A stretch of 64,000 bases of DNA from contig NMRA01000174.1 of assembly GCA_002633005.1 (NCBI GenBank), forward strand, positions 158,516 through 222,515, in the 5' to 3' direction. This DNA is from Phoronis australis. Its lineage: Eukaryota > Phoronida > Phoronidae. Under the pieces are notes generated by a model that searched no databases, had not been told where the DNA came from, and worked only from the letters and a program-made list of their open reading frames with translations. The position numbers and the translations under genes are program-made. Position 1 is the stretch's first letter. Every line of letters begins with the position of its first letter. Shown here one piece after another: positions 11,215 to 22,622 of this stretch.

Positions 11215-11435
11215 TTTACTTATTTAGCACACAATATGGCTCATAAAAGAAATTCTATTCTGTCCAATTTCTCCAGAAAATAAATGATTAGTTTCAAATA
11301 TGGTTTGTAGAATGTAGATTTCATGAAAAACATTTGGCAAAGCATCTTGTGTATCCAGAAAGGTTATTGACCTTTGAAAAAATGGAAAATGGCAGTTTTG
11401 GCATTAATTGTTGTGCGAAACAAATAAAGAATTTT
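11215..11435 (+). repeat. Repeat family E, copy 1
   Basis: This copy matches 38930-39165: TTATTTAGCACA-AATATGGCT, AGAAATTCTATT, CAAATATGGTTTGTA and a block with TTTGAAAAAATGGAAAATG. Weaker related pieces occur near 14250-14340, 30300-30410 and 33930-34010. The type is unknown and it is non-coding. Confidence 0.5.
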
Positions 11436-14400
11436 TACTCCACTCTTTTTGACGATGCAGCAAGACCCTCCAGCTCGGCATTTAAGATTTGGTTGAACCC
11501 TAGCAAAAAGACTTTTGACTGCCTATTACCAAAATACCTCACTGATAAAGGAGCGGGTGAAAAGGATCCATCCGACAACAAGCCCGTAGTTTGCAAAGTA
11601 ATTCATACAAGGAAGCTTTTAAAATGACTCCTAAAAAACTTCCAGTTGGTTACACACAAATCAGGGACTTATAAATACTAAAGTAGCAACCACACGGCAA
11701 TTAACATTTATCCTAATGAACAAAATTCCTCATAATAAGGCCTTCCCCACCCATCACTTGTCTTTTTAAGAACCATTCTTTTCATGAAACATCTCTTTTC
11801 TTGCACTTACCTACTGACTTGCTCTTCCTCAATCCAAGGCTCAACCTCAATCTTTCTTGCTTGCAATACGTGATTGTCAAATCTATAAAATAAGCAATTC
11901 ACAATGTATAAAGTAAAACAAACAACTTTTGTGCACAATCATCTTTTAAATGTGACACAGAAAAAATCTGGTCAAAATTCTAGAAATGTAAGTGTCTTCC
12001 CAGCATAATAATAAAAATGCTACCTTCCCGCTTACACAAACGCACATGCACACACAAACACACGAGCCAGTGGTAAATGAATCACTCCAGAGATTACAAC
12101 TAGGGCACAAATAAGTCATGCCTTACTTACTGACTCTCATCTACTCAATCTACACGGCTTGTATGATTTATTAATGCCTTAGCCACTTAATACCTATAGC
12201 CAAGCACACTTATCTGTGCTAAAAATTAGACACAGAAACGATTTCTCATTGGGTAAGTCAAGACCAACCTCGTCATACAAACTCACATGGTACAGAGGAA
12301 TTGATTGCTCTCATATGTTCAATTCCAAGATGTGAGAAGCATCAGTACTTAATTTTGAGATATAATGGTGAATTGCATTTAGAGAATCGATGAAATCAGT
12401 AGAACACTAGTTAATTTAATCAGAACAGGTTGTTTTCACCGTAGTGTGTATGGTATTGCCCGTCTCGGTGAACAAAATACATTAAAACTATAATTTGCAC
12501 ATCAAGACATTTTGATGTCTCAGTCTTACCGAAACACATTGCTGCAATAGCCCACGTGACTTATCTGACACAGCTCAAAACATACCCAAAAATGCACTGA
12601 TAATTATTCTGAATGTTTATGTTTAGACATGGGTACCAAAAGTTTATGGAAATGAAGCTTTGAACTTTCAGAGATAAAATTAACGCATTTTTGTTTTATG
12701 GCAATATTAGAGAATTAGCTAGTTTCCCACCATGATGTCTGCGGTGACTACACAGTTGATATTGATATTGATATTACATAGAGGTAGGAATTACCACCTT
12801 TCCCATGTGTATTCACTTTAGACCTCATTTATAGTACATTATCATTATCCTTAAGCTACCCAGTAAACATGCTCTTTATTTGTACTTCCAGGTCCCCATC
12901 ACTCTTTCAATGAAGATTTGAAATGAAATGATGAATGCTTATCTAAATATATTCATAATTTCAGAATAAAAATTAAAATCTTTTCCAAAAACAAGACCAT
13001 GACAACAGATGCCCACTAGAATAAATCAGAATACGTGATCGTTAAGAAATATTTATTTTTGGTATCTTAAGCGACAGAAAAGCTTTCATAAAGAAAAATA
13101 TCCCTTTTCAAATCAAAACTGATTTGACACGTGATAAGTAATAAAATGTAACCCAACTTAGCTTAAGCCTCCAATCAATGAAAACAATTTCAGGACGTAA
13201 ATTAACATTAATTCTAAGTATCATTGATAGCTCTTCAAAAATGTATTGAATATGTGCCGGTGTCTTGTTGAATCTTAATCAATGGACATTAATGAGGCTT
13301 ATTCCATGAGGGTTTCTCTCTCCGGACTAATGAAAGGAGTGCGTCAGCCAAAATCCAGACTAACACAACACCCTAGTAGACTGGTAAAATGGATACCCAA
13401 AACAATACCAAGTAATGAAAACCCTAACTGGACACAACATTTTCACTTCCCCACCATTTGCACTTGTTTTGTTTACTAAGGTACAAGAAGATGATGCCTC
13501 AATGCCACCAATACACTAACCTAAGAATGCGCATAACCTACCTGAGATGATACCTGAGGACAAAATATACAAGACCATACACGAGAGGGTCAAGTCTAAA
13601 CATTCCTACTAAGCCTACCAACCAGCTCTTCCTAGGGGGGACTTCATTCATTTATTTCAAGGCTGCTTTGAATACATAACAAGACAACAAGACACTATCC
13701 TGGAAAGTAAAATTAATGAAGTTGATTAGCAGCTTATAAATCTGCCAAAGGATCCATTAAAGTTATGTAATAGAATTTCAGATCTGCTCTATTTGTGTGC
13801 AGGCTGCCGGAGTCGAACACAGCTACATTGAATTTTGTACCTGGAAAAATGGATATACCATACTCATCCAGGTTTACAACTGACCCCAGAGCACATAAAT
13901 TAGGTAACTAAAAATGAGAAGGGCGTTAAGCCAATGATGCCATGGACATTTAAAAACAAAATTCTTCAGAACTTATCCATCGTAGTAGGATCATGGGGGT
14001 ACTAGTATTTCCTTGATTGCACAAGACGAGGTCCACCTGCTGAAACCCGTGACTGTTCATTACCCAAAAGTACGGTAAATCTCCACTTTTTTCGCCCAAA
14101 AATAAATGCCAAAATTACACTTTTCCATTATTCAAACGTTGATTACATTTGCTAAGTATAATGAAAACGTCACCATAGATGTGTTTTATGACATCTCTCA
14201 GCCGAGAACAAACCATGCTAGTAATAGATTAAAATATTTTTAATCCTTATTTTTGTGGAGAATTTGACAAAACAAATTTGCACTTGTCGGCCATATTGTG
14301 TGCTGAATAAGAGAATTACTTTGAGTTTTATACGTTTTGGGAACAAGAATTTTTGTAGAGTCATGGCTTTCAATTGCCCAACTCTTCCAGACCTGGCAGT

Positions 14401-14759
14401 CATGTGCATTCCAATCATTAGGCAAATCTTATGATAATAGGATTTGCATGCAAGTAGACAAGAAAGCATGCACCATTTACCGCAGAGTATCCAGCAAAGT
14501 CCTCGTCATATCAAAGGCTTGATGACACTGTCAAGGATTGAAGTGAGCTTGGTCGCTATGCACTTGGCCAAACTTGCTAGATGAGATAATTGCGGCCATA
14601 AACCAACACCCCTGCGCGCCAGCTTCAACGCCAAAAAAATCAACAATAAATAAACAACCAACGTGACTGTTTTAAAAAGTGAAAGTAAATAGTAGCTGTC
14701 TTTGAATTTTTAAAATTGATTCAAAGTAAAAGAAACTAAAGAGTAGTTATTGACTTCAG
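11436..14759. other. No gene recognised
   Basis: This is about 3.3 kb of AT-rich sequence. It holds a short TTGATA microsatellite near 12757-12775 and no open frame that looks coding. It would be upstream sequence or intron of the weak plus-strand candidate gene that follows. Confidence 0.35.
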
Positions 14760-14807
14760 TATCACGGCTAAGTCAGGAGCATTTAATTTGTGAATCGAAC
14801 AGTACAG
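14760..14807 (+). CDS. Candidate 48-nt exon of an unidentified plus-strand gene
   Basis: It is bounded by an acceptor TTGACTTCAG|TATC and a strong donor TACAG|GTAAGT. Read with one base from an upstream exon, it is open and encodes SRLSQEHLICESNST, ending in phase 1. That phase fits the start of the candidate exon at 15830, where joining gives a GAC codon. The evidence is splice sites and phase only; the upstream exon was not found. Confidence 0.25.
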
Positions 14808-15829
14808 GTAAGTCACTGTCTGGCTTAGGCTCCCTTAGGCGTTGGGGAAAAACCCAACTGTTACAGCAAGAATTGTCTTATGATAGTGGGTTACGTGCTG
14901 CTCAAATGGGTGACTTTATCACCATGCACCAGTTATCCTGTGAAAAGGTCAGTGACTTTTCTGACAAAATTCCCTACAAAAGGATTCACTTTGTCCTAAA
15001 CTCTATGAAAAGGTACCTTTTCCTACTGTAAAAAGAGCTTTTGTCTGCAAAACTTTGCCTGGTTGTAAATCCCATTTTTGACAACATAGCATATTTTGTG
15101 GTACTGCCCGCTTGAGTGTGCCTAGAAAAACTATGAGATCAGTGATCACTCTTTTATAGATGAGTGTGGGTCTTTTCCGTCCAACCTCTAAAAGTGTGGG
15201 TATTCTTAATTTACTCCGTAAGTCAACACTAGCGTATTAACTTACTTAGATCCGATCAGATTATCTACCGATCAAATCAGTTGCGATATTTTCAGATGAA
15301 AAAGCATGACGCATCATCAAATAATATCAAGCATCAAAAGGCAATACCAAGCAACCATTACTGCTTTTGATAGCATCTTCAGCTTCAATTTCTTGCAAAC
15401 TGTCCCTTTGCCGGAGTGTATTTGAGCGAACTCATGAAATTTTGTCAATTTCCACGACACAGTGTTTGGCAGCTTTAGATCGACGAAATGGTCTCGTCAT
15501 CTGCTATTTGAATTTTAGAGCTGCACCTCCTATCAATGATACAGAGCAGCACCCTCTCTCCACATCTGCCTGCGTATGCCTACCATACAATAACAAACAT
15601 AACCATGTAACAGATGGACTAAGGGAAGTAATTATGACACGGAATCTCTAATGGTTTTAAATTATCACCTTTCAATGTAATGGGAGTACAAATTGCTAGT
15701 CATTCATGTTAATGCACTTCATCAAATTTACCCAACCGAAACATGAGCACAGCACAATGTAAAGCTACCTGTAACCATAATAAACAAACCGTTTGCTTTT
15801 GACTCTGCTTACCTTAAGAATATTTGCAG

Positions 15830-15936
15830 ACACCACAGATAGTCTTGTACCAATTATTCCTATGATTCCTTTCTATTTAATCTCCACTCCAAACTTCAAC
15901 GTTGGTAAGAGTATAACAATCACTGGTCAAACACAG
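15830..15936 (+). CDS. Candidate exon, weakly galectin-like
   Basis: This is a 107-nt segment between an acceptor AATATTTGCAG|AC and a donor ACACAG|GTAAGA, open in the frame that is in phase with 14807. The encoded 35 residues include VPIIPMIPFYL, then NVGKSITITGQ at the end. The pattern of an I/VPF-type start, about ten residues, then GxxxxIxG is what the first strands of a galectin carbohydrate-recognition domain look like. The core galectin residues (HFNPR, WGxEE) would be in later exons, and I did not find them downstream. It could be a different protein or a chance open segment. Confidence 0.28.
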
Positions 15937-17689
15937 GTAAGAACCCTGAAGTCAACTCACACCACCAAATACAACTGCAGAACACAAAACAGAGAAATCA
16001 ATAAACCAAAGTAGTCTATACAAGCTATGCTAGGGATCAAGTCTTAAGACCTTTTCCCACTGACTTCAATCTGCTACAAGAGGCATTGATGCAAAGAGTA
16101 AAAATGACTTGAACTTTTCCATTAGCTTCGTTACTTTTAAGTGGCAATAAAATTGCCTTCCATGACAAAAAACAAATTTTGGTTTCCAACCACTTATCAT
16201 TATGAATTGGTCCTTAGTCAAATTTGTGGTGATTACAGGAATTGGAAAGAAGTGATAGACTTTACAGATGGCTGTCACAACCTGTATTGAGCATGCATCC
16301 CGAGGAAAAACGAACCAGAGTAGTTCTTTGCAAACCCAGATATCACGTCTCATCCTGGTAAGGAACAAGCCGAGACCAATTTTATAGTGGTATGTGGTAA
16401 AAAATAAAAAGTTCTTTTTTTTAATTGAACGGTGGAGTTCATGCCACTTTGGTAAACAATGAAGACATTGGCCTCGTGGTGGTAAGGTAAGCAAAGTTAT
16501 TGCAAGGTGGCGCTGCAGTTTTTAAGTTTTAAGTGTGTGATTAATTTTCAAATGTGATGTCAAGCACTGGTACGGATAATAACTGCATAGTTAAATGCTT
16601 CCTGTAGTCCGTTATTGACAGCGACATCTGGTGATCATTTCTGAGACACCTATTAGTAAAGTGTCCCACTGAATAATGAGTTGAAATTTTGCTGCGAAGT
16701 TCATTTCTACACTGCAAAGTAAACTACGGTAGTGTTTTTAACTATGATCCAAGACTGACTTTTAGCTCAGGGTAGAAATAAAAATCGCATAAAATTGATG
16801 TCATAGAAAACCTTTTTGCGATAGGTTTCCAGTCCGTCACCAACTCAAATCATAGGCAGTGTGTACATGCACTATTTTTGAATTCATAATTCATCATTCA
16901 ACCCCAATAAACTCTGAAGGTTTCCATGAATCGATAATGCTTTTGATGTTCTTGCTGGTAAGGGAAATATACTCCTATTATGGTAATAAGTATTATAAGA
17001 CTCATTTTGTGAGAGTAAAAGGACGCAAATTCATTTTTAGCCAGCTATAACTTCAGGGTGAAGTCCTGTTTGTGAGATTTAAGCGTTCCCACTGACCAAC
17101 GCTTCCAAAAGAGCAGTAAACGTCAATAGGAAAGAGCCACGAAAGTTAGAACACAACAAAATTAAACTGTGTGCGCAAGAAATAATTGATCTACAGCTGC
17201 TTTGCACAACAAGTAATTGCCAAAATTGACAATTTACTAGCACTCAAAACAGATTAATTTAATTGCTACTAATAACCCCTATTTTAACAAGAGCTCTTTA
17301 GAGACAGTTGTACAGCCACACTACTGAGAGTAGGAACTTCTTTATGTTCATTTTTTGCTAAAAATATGAAATATAAAATTCCACATGCAACATATTGTGT
17401 GCTATATAAAAATGTCAATGGTGATGAAATTTCATATCAAAGTTAAAAATTAATGAACATAAACTTTAAAACTAAATATCTGTTTTCACATAACTTCAAA
17501 AAGATTTGACTATCCCAAGTTTGAAGTGATGCAATGGCTTGCAATACACACAGATAACATGATACATCCCATCATCTCAGTTGGAGACATTGAGCGCGTG
17601 AGCCGGTTCACTGCATTTTTCCAGCTTGTGGAACTATTTCTATGATAGCGATAGTACACTCATGTTCTTATGTGACTTTCTGTTTTTAA
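15937..17689. other. No gene recognised
   Basis: A 142-codon minus-strand open frame (16494-16066) is present, but it has no recognisable motif, no good initiation context and AT-biased composition like its surroundings. Nothing else stands out. Confidence 0.3.
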
Positions 17690-17935
17690 CCACCAGACTT
17701 GAGCCAGAGCAGATTCACGTATAAGGTAATTCTAATGGGAAAGTCACTCAGCGACATAATATGGTTATGAAATGTGTAAAAAGCACAAAATACATCTATT
17801 GCCACAGGTCGTGGATCAAGGGGGTTGTGGATTGTGGGGGTCGTGGATTGTGGGGGTCGTGGATTGTGGGGGTTGTGGATTGAGGGGGAAGAGGGTCGAG
17901 GGGATTTTAGAACAATCCTCTTTGCATTTGCAAAA
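17690..17935 (-). repeat. Repeat family A fragment, inverted relative to the next copy
   Basis: This is the left end of family A in minus orientation. It runs from GACTTGAGCCAGAGCAG through GTCACTCAGCGACATAAT and TGCCACAGGTCGTGGATC, then a run of GGGGGTCGTGGATTGTG units and GGTTTTAGAACAATCC. It forms a head-to-head inverted pair with the full copy that begins at about 17950; the arms are about 230 bp. Confidence 0.75.
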
Positions 17936-17949
17936 GATGAAAAATCAAA

Positions 17950-18790
17950 TAGTTCTAAATCCCCTTCGACCCCCTCACCTCTTGGCCCCCTCGACCCACA
18001 ACTCCACGACCCCCTCAACCCACGACCTGTGGCAATACAGGTGTTTTTGCAATTTTTACATATTGCATAATCTTATTATGTCGCTGAGTGACTCTCCCAT
18101 AAGACAAGGCATCAACCTACATGCGAGTGAGCTCTGGGTCAAGTCTGGTGATTAAAAACAGAAACTGGCGTGAGAACGTGATCTGAAATAGTGCATATTG
18201 GGAGCGCGCTATCGTGTTACAGAAATATTCTACCAACAGCCCAGTTCTATAAAACTTAGGGAGATAGTACGTTAACACAAATGTACATAATTTCACATTT
18301 TTATTATTTACTTTCTGTTGCCTCGTTTACAATATACTCCATATAATGTTGAAATATTTTTTAGTAAACAGTTTGTGTTTTTTCAAACTGCATTTACTGA
18401 TCAAATTAGTTTTGTCAGTAGTCCTCGCACTCTTCACAAAAAGATTGAATCTGAAATTCACTGAAGAGCAGACAAGACGATTACGCTCTGCCAGAAATGA
18501 CATTTGTAATGTTGGTAGGTCTTTGATTTGATTTGGTCGCGTTTTTTTCTGTTTTTGTTTTTCAAACTTGCCGAACAGACTGTCTTAAGTGCAAAAAAGT
18601 TCAGAAAAGCCAGATGTATTCATGGCCCAACTCATTGGTCCTGCAAGTCTCTTGTTTTATGTTCAGATCGAGTCGAGCTTGTGTAGACAGTGGGTCAAAA
18701 GCCTCAGGGTTTTGGGTCATGGGGTTGAAAGGGTCGTGGGTCAAGTGTTGTGGGGGTCAAGAGGGTCAAAGGGGTTTTAGAACTATCTCA
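17950..18790 (+). mobile_element. Family A element, full-length copy (about 840 bp)
   Basis: The left end ATAGTTCTAAA is followed by C-rich units (CCCCTCGACC type). Then come CTGTGGCAATACAG, a unique body with CATTGCATAATCTTATTATG-like sequence, TTTACAATATACTCC and CACTGAAGAGCAGAC, and last a G-rich array and TTTTAGAACTAT at the right end. The ends are inverted repeats of each other, made of variable-length GGGTCGWGGG-type units. There is no open frame for a transposase, so it is non-autonomous. The same layout occurs at 21772-22622. Confidence 0.75.
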
Positions 18791-19025
18791 AAAAATCATA
18801 TATTTAAAAGCAAAAGATTCATTCATACAGAGCAGTGACTCAGGCAGTGAAGGAACCAATGAAGGATAACTGTCAAACATGGTTTCCCCTACTTGGAACA
18901 AGGCAAGCAGTCACTGAGATTTGCCATCTCCTGAACTGAGCTGAAACTTAGGTGATGGAAGACCAAATACTGTAACGTTGGAAAACCTACCTACAACTGC
19001 AGCGGAAGCCCTTTTTGAAACTTAA

Positions 19026-19220
19026 AAGCATTGCTGCACACTGGCTCTAATCCATATTCGCTATGAACACTCATTTGATCTTGACGAACTGGTCACCACG
19101 TTTGCAGAGCGCTATGCCAGAAAACTCCAACTTTACCCTTTACCATATAAAGAAGGCACTGGTTGACCACTTGGTGAAATAAACGTTATCTTTATAAGGC
19201 TCTGTTCTGTTCTGTTCTTG
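19026..19220 (+). repeat. Possible LINE-type 3' end
   Basis: A 46-codon open stretch (19026-19163) ending in TGA is followed by AATAAA at 19178-19183 and a (TCTGT)n tail at 19199-19217. A short terminal ORF followed by a microsatellite tail is typical of non-LTR retrotransposon 3' ends. The encoded peptide has no motif I can name, so the call rests mainly on the tail. Confidence 0.25.
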
Positions 19221-19684
19221 GCAACTTCCTTGTACGACCGCCAAGTTTATATTGTGCATGATACATAATTAATGCATGTTGTAAGTAGTTTCAAAATGAC
19301 AGGTCTTATGAATATTGATAATAGTGGAAGAAACTTCTGTTGGGCAAGAATTAGATGTTTAGTCACAAGTAATAACGTATACTCGAAGAAATCAACATGT
19401 TTATTTCTTTGACAAATTTGACCTGGAGAACAATGTGGCCACAAACCTAAATCATCATGATTTCCATAAAGCATAATGAACATTGGATGCGATACAATGA
19501 TGTTTTGCCTTGCAACGCAAAGACATTTGAGTTTTTGTTTGTCACACAGTAATTGCCTTACCTACATACTTTCGACTCACTGTGACTGCAGTGTGCACAT
19601 GTTGAATAGCTAGTGCTCTACTTTTTTCTGAACCACACAAGCAATTATCGCCTCCTGAATGTGCACAGGCGGTGTTGTATCGTC

Positions 19685-19873
19685 TCAAATTAAAGTGCGA
19701 GTGCAATGTTGTCTTCCCGATAATCGCGCAACGTCACTATCTTCTTTCTGCCATGTCAGTGGGAGAATACCGCCAAAATCATCACAATCTCCATAACTGG
19801 GCCTGCGATGTTGCCTGATCCGATTTTTCAGGGCTTGTATGGTTTCACCAATATGTGTTTCCAAACAAGCCAT
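19685..19873 (-). pseudogene. GIY-YIG endonuclease fragment of a Penelope-like element, minus arm
   Basis: The minus strand encodes HIGETIQALKNRIRQHRRPS followed by about 35 more residues. The HIGET...LKxRIxQHRR pattern is the GIY-YIG nuclease part found at the C-terminus of Penelope-like retroelements (family knowledge). Only the middle of the nuclease is present; no reverse transcriptase remains. It sits head-to-head with a second fragment starting at 19881, and the HRRPSY region is shared by both arms as an inverted repeat. Confidence 0.6.
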
Positions 19874-19880
19874 GAATAGT

Positions 19881-20240
19881 CGGATCAGTCAACATCGCAG
19901 GCCCAGTTACAGAGATTGTTATGATTTGCCGATATTCTCCCACATGGCTGGTACGGATCATTCTTTGTCCATGGAGGCCTGATGTCACTATTCTAGAAAC
20001 TGGTTCAGGCGTGGGGTTAAGGAGGCAGTGGAGAATCCCAGTTTAAACAGTGAAGGGGACTTGAGATTTCTGTTACCAAGAACTTGGGATAGGGCACTAA
20101 AGAGTATCCCGCACAAACTGTACTATTGATCACATGATGAGTCACGTGACACCTGAGTGGCCTGCCGAAGTCCTCGAGATTAGGATGCAACGTAGCTAAC
20201 TCAATCTTTAAGTCCAGTAATTGATTTATTTTTTTTTCAC
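19881..20240 (+). pseudogene. Penelope-like element 3' end: GIY-YIG C-terminus and 3' tail
   Basis: The plus strand encodes 82 codons from 19881 to a TGA at 20127-20129. They read RISQHRRPSYRDCY, then after about 20 residues NWFRRGVKEAVENPSLN and LPRTWDRALKSIP. The NWFxRGVKEA...PSLN signature is the standard C-terminal end of GIY-YIG Penelope-type ORFs. One in-frame TGA at 19980-19982, probably from CGA, breaks the frame. After the stop comes a tail (GAGTCACGTGACACCTGAGT, GAAGTCCTCGAGA, GCAACGTAGC, AGTCCAGTAATTGATT) that recurs at 59490-59588. It is a 5'-truncated dead copy. Confidence 0.75.
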
Positions 20241-20284
20241 ATAATGACTGGTAATGACTAATGTGTCAGCAAAATTCTAGAATG

Positions 20285-20450
20285 GCTTATTAGCCACCTT
20301 ACTAATCTTTCCTGTTAATGCCCTTCATTCTCAGACATGGGGGACTGAAGCTTCTCTGACCATAGCGTCAGCCTCTGTCCAGCCGTCATGATGCAGAATT
20401 TTGGGCAATTTTGTCGGAATACTTTTGACGTGTACTGAAGCGTAATATGT
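20285..20450 (+). repeat. Repeat family D, copy 1
   Basis: It shares a 150-bp layout with 39335-39475 and 50060-50210: CCACCTTACTAA, CCTTCATTCTCAG-type, GCCTCTGTCCAGCCGTCATG, ATTTTGTCGGAATACTTTTG and GTACTG. The three copies are diverged, non-coding and in the same orientation. The type is unknown, possibly a SINE-like or MITE remnant. Confidence 0.55.
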
Positions 20451-21771
20451 TGCTTGCAAATATTTCCTGTGAGAGCACTAGCTGAGTTGGTCAGCAGCAG
20501 ATGGAAAGAGCCGGCTGGTGAACACTGAACCTTTATTTAAAAGCTTCCTAGAAACAGGGGGAGTGTCCGTCAGGAAATTGGGAGATGATAAGTATGCTCT
20601 TAATAAAGAAATACATTAGCAGCTATATGTGCATTTGTGGCCTAACCAAAAGCTTTATATGTATCAGTGTACAAACTCTCTGATAGTGTAAAACTGCAGA
20701 TCTCTGCAACCATGCTGATGCATAGCTGTCTTATGTTGCAAAACAAACAAACTTGGACATCTGGATCTGGCCATAGTGCAAAACACACACAGAAGTAAAG
20801 AGTTAAGTCTAGTTTTCAATGTTTCCACTTATCCCTGAATGAAATTTCCATTATGGGACATAAAACTCTCTCACGTAAGGATCATAATATGGAAAGTTGA
20901 TATAAACACAAAAAACATGCACAAAAGACAAAGCATGTACTGTTATCACAGACCAAATCAAGAAAGCACCTAAAGTGCACATAACTCTGCCAATACATCA
21001 CTCACTATTCATGAGAGACAAAAATCAATTTAAGAGCAACTGAAGAACATGGCATAATGATTGCACATAGTTTTCATGTAGTCTAAGCGTTTTTCATCGT
21101 TTCGACCACATATAACCATTGTCTTCAAATTCTAAAAAATGGTTCTGGGTCCATTGCAACCGATTTGGATAATTTTATCAAGCATAACTTTTAAATTCAT
21201 CGCTTTCACAAAAACATACCTATACAAACCCCAACAAACCAAATGACTTTTAAGTCTTATTGTGGCAGGAACTATTTGAAATCCAACTCAAAATCAAAAT
21301 CAAAAGAAAAATTTATCAAAAACCAACCTCTCCGTACTTAAACATTTTTTATATGCAGCTGAGTTATAATGCATTAACGTATGGCGTGTATCAGATTACC
21401 TACTCATTTCTTCCATTAACTTTAAGACTCTCTGAGCCAGGAGAGTTCTCTACAGCATACTACAATAGATTAAGAGCTAATAAATTAATTAATGAGCAGG
21501 CCTTAATCATAAAGTGAAAACTCTAGGAGCTCTGCATTAGTCACTCTTATCCACAACTGCATATTTTGCATCCTTAATTCTAGAGTGGGAAGTGTGGACA
21601 CGTTTTTGAGCTAAGATGAACCAGTTAAATTGCAATGCCCTTATGGACAAAAGGAACATCCAATTTAAGACATGGCTAATACCTCACTGTACCTGCTATT
21701 GATGATGATTATTAGGTGCAAATGCGATTATGTGCAAAATTATGAACCAGAGATATTTAACAAAAAATATG
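20451..21771. other. No gene recognised
   Basis: AT-rich sequence with only short open frames; nothing recognised. Confidence 0.35.
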
Positions 21772-22622
21772 GATAGTTCTAAAACCTCTTCGACCCCCTA
21801 GAACCCCACACCCCTTGACCCACAACCCCCTAGAACCACAACCCCACGACTCATGACCCCCTCGACCCATGACCCCTCGACCCATGACCTGCGGCAATAG
21901 AGATGTTTTTGCGATTTTTACATATTGCATAATCTTATTACATCGCTGAGTGACTTTCCCATAAGACATACCTACACGCGAGTCTGCTCTGGCTCAAGTC
22001 TGGTGATTAAAAACAGAAAGTGGCGTGAGAACGTGATCTGAAATAGTGCACTGTGAGCCCGCTATCGTTCTTACGGAAGTAGTTTTACCAGCGGCTATGA
22101 ATGGCCCAATTCTACTAAACTGTGAGAGATGGTATGTTTTTTGCTTTCTGTCGTACACTCATTTACAATATACTCCGTATAACGTTGAAATACTTTTTAG
22201 TAAACAGTTCGTTTTTTCAAACTGCATTTACTGATGAAATTACAGTTATGTCGGATCCTCGCACTCTCTGCAAAAATGATTCAATCTGCCATTCACTGAA
22301 GAGCAGACGAGATGATTACACTTTGCCAGGAACAACATTTGTAACATTGGTAGGTCTTTGACTTGATTTGGCCACGTTGTTTTTTTCTGTTTTTGGCTTT
22401 CAAACTTGCTGAATAGACTCTCTTAATTGCAAAAAGACAGGGAAAGCCAGCCGAGCTCATGGCCCAACTCAATTGTCCTGCAAGTCAGCTCTTGTTCCAT
22501 GTTCAGATTGAGTCGAGCTTGTGTAGACTGGGTCGAGGGGGTTTTGGGTCGTGGGGTTGAGGGGTTGTGGGTTGAAGGGGTCATGGGTTGAGAAGTGTGG
22601 CGGTTGAAGGGGTTTTAGAACT
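21772..22622 (+). mobile_element. Family A element, full-length copy (about 850 bp)
   Basis: This has the same organisation as 17950-18790. The left end is TAGTTCTAAAACC with a C-rich array to about 21890, then CTGCGGCAATAGAGATG and ACATATTGCATAATCTTATT, then AAGTGGCGTGAGAACGTG, ACAATATACTCCGTATAACG and CACTGAAGAGCAGAC. The last part is GACTGGGTCGAGGGGG and a G-rich array ending GGTTTTAGAACTA. It is non-coding. The flanks ATGGA (left) and CCTAA (right) give no clear target duplication. Confidence 0.75.

Noticed and set aside
16066-16494. 142-codon minus-strand open frame
   Set aside because: No motif, no splice support, composition like the surrounding AT-rich DNA; judged a chance open frame.
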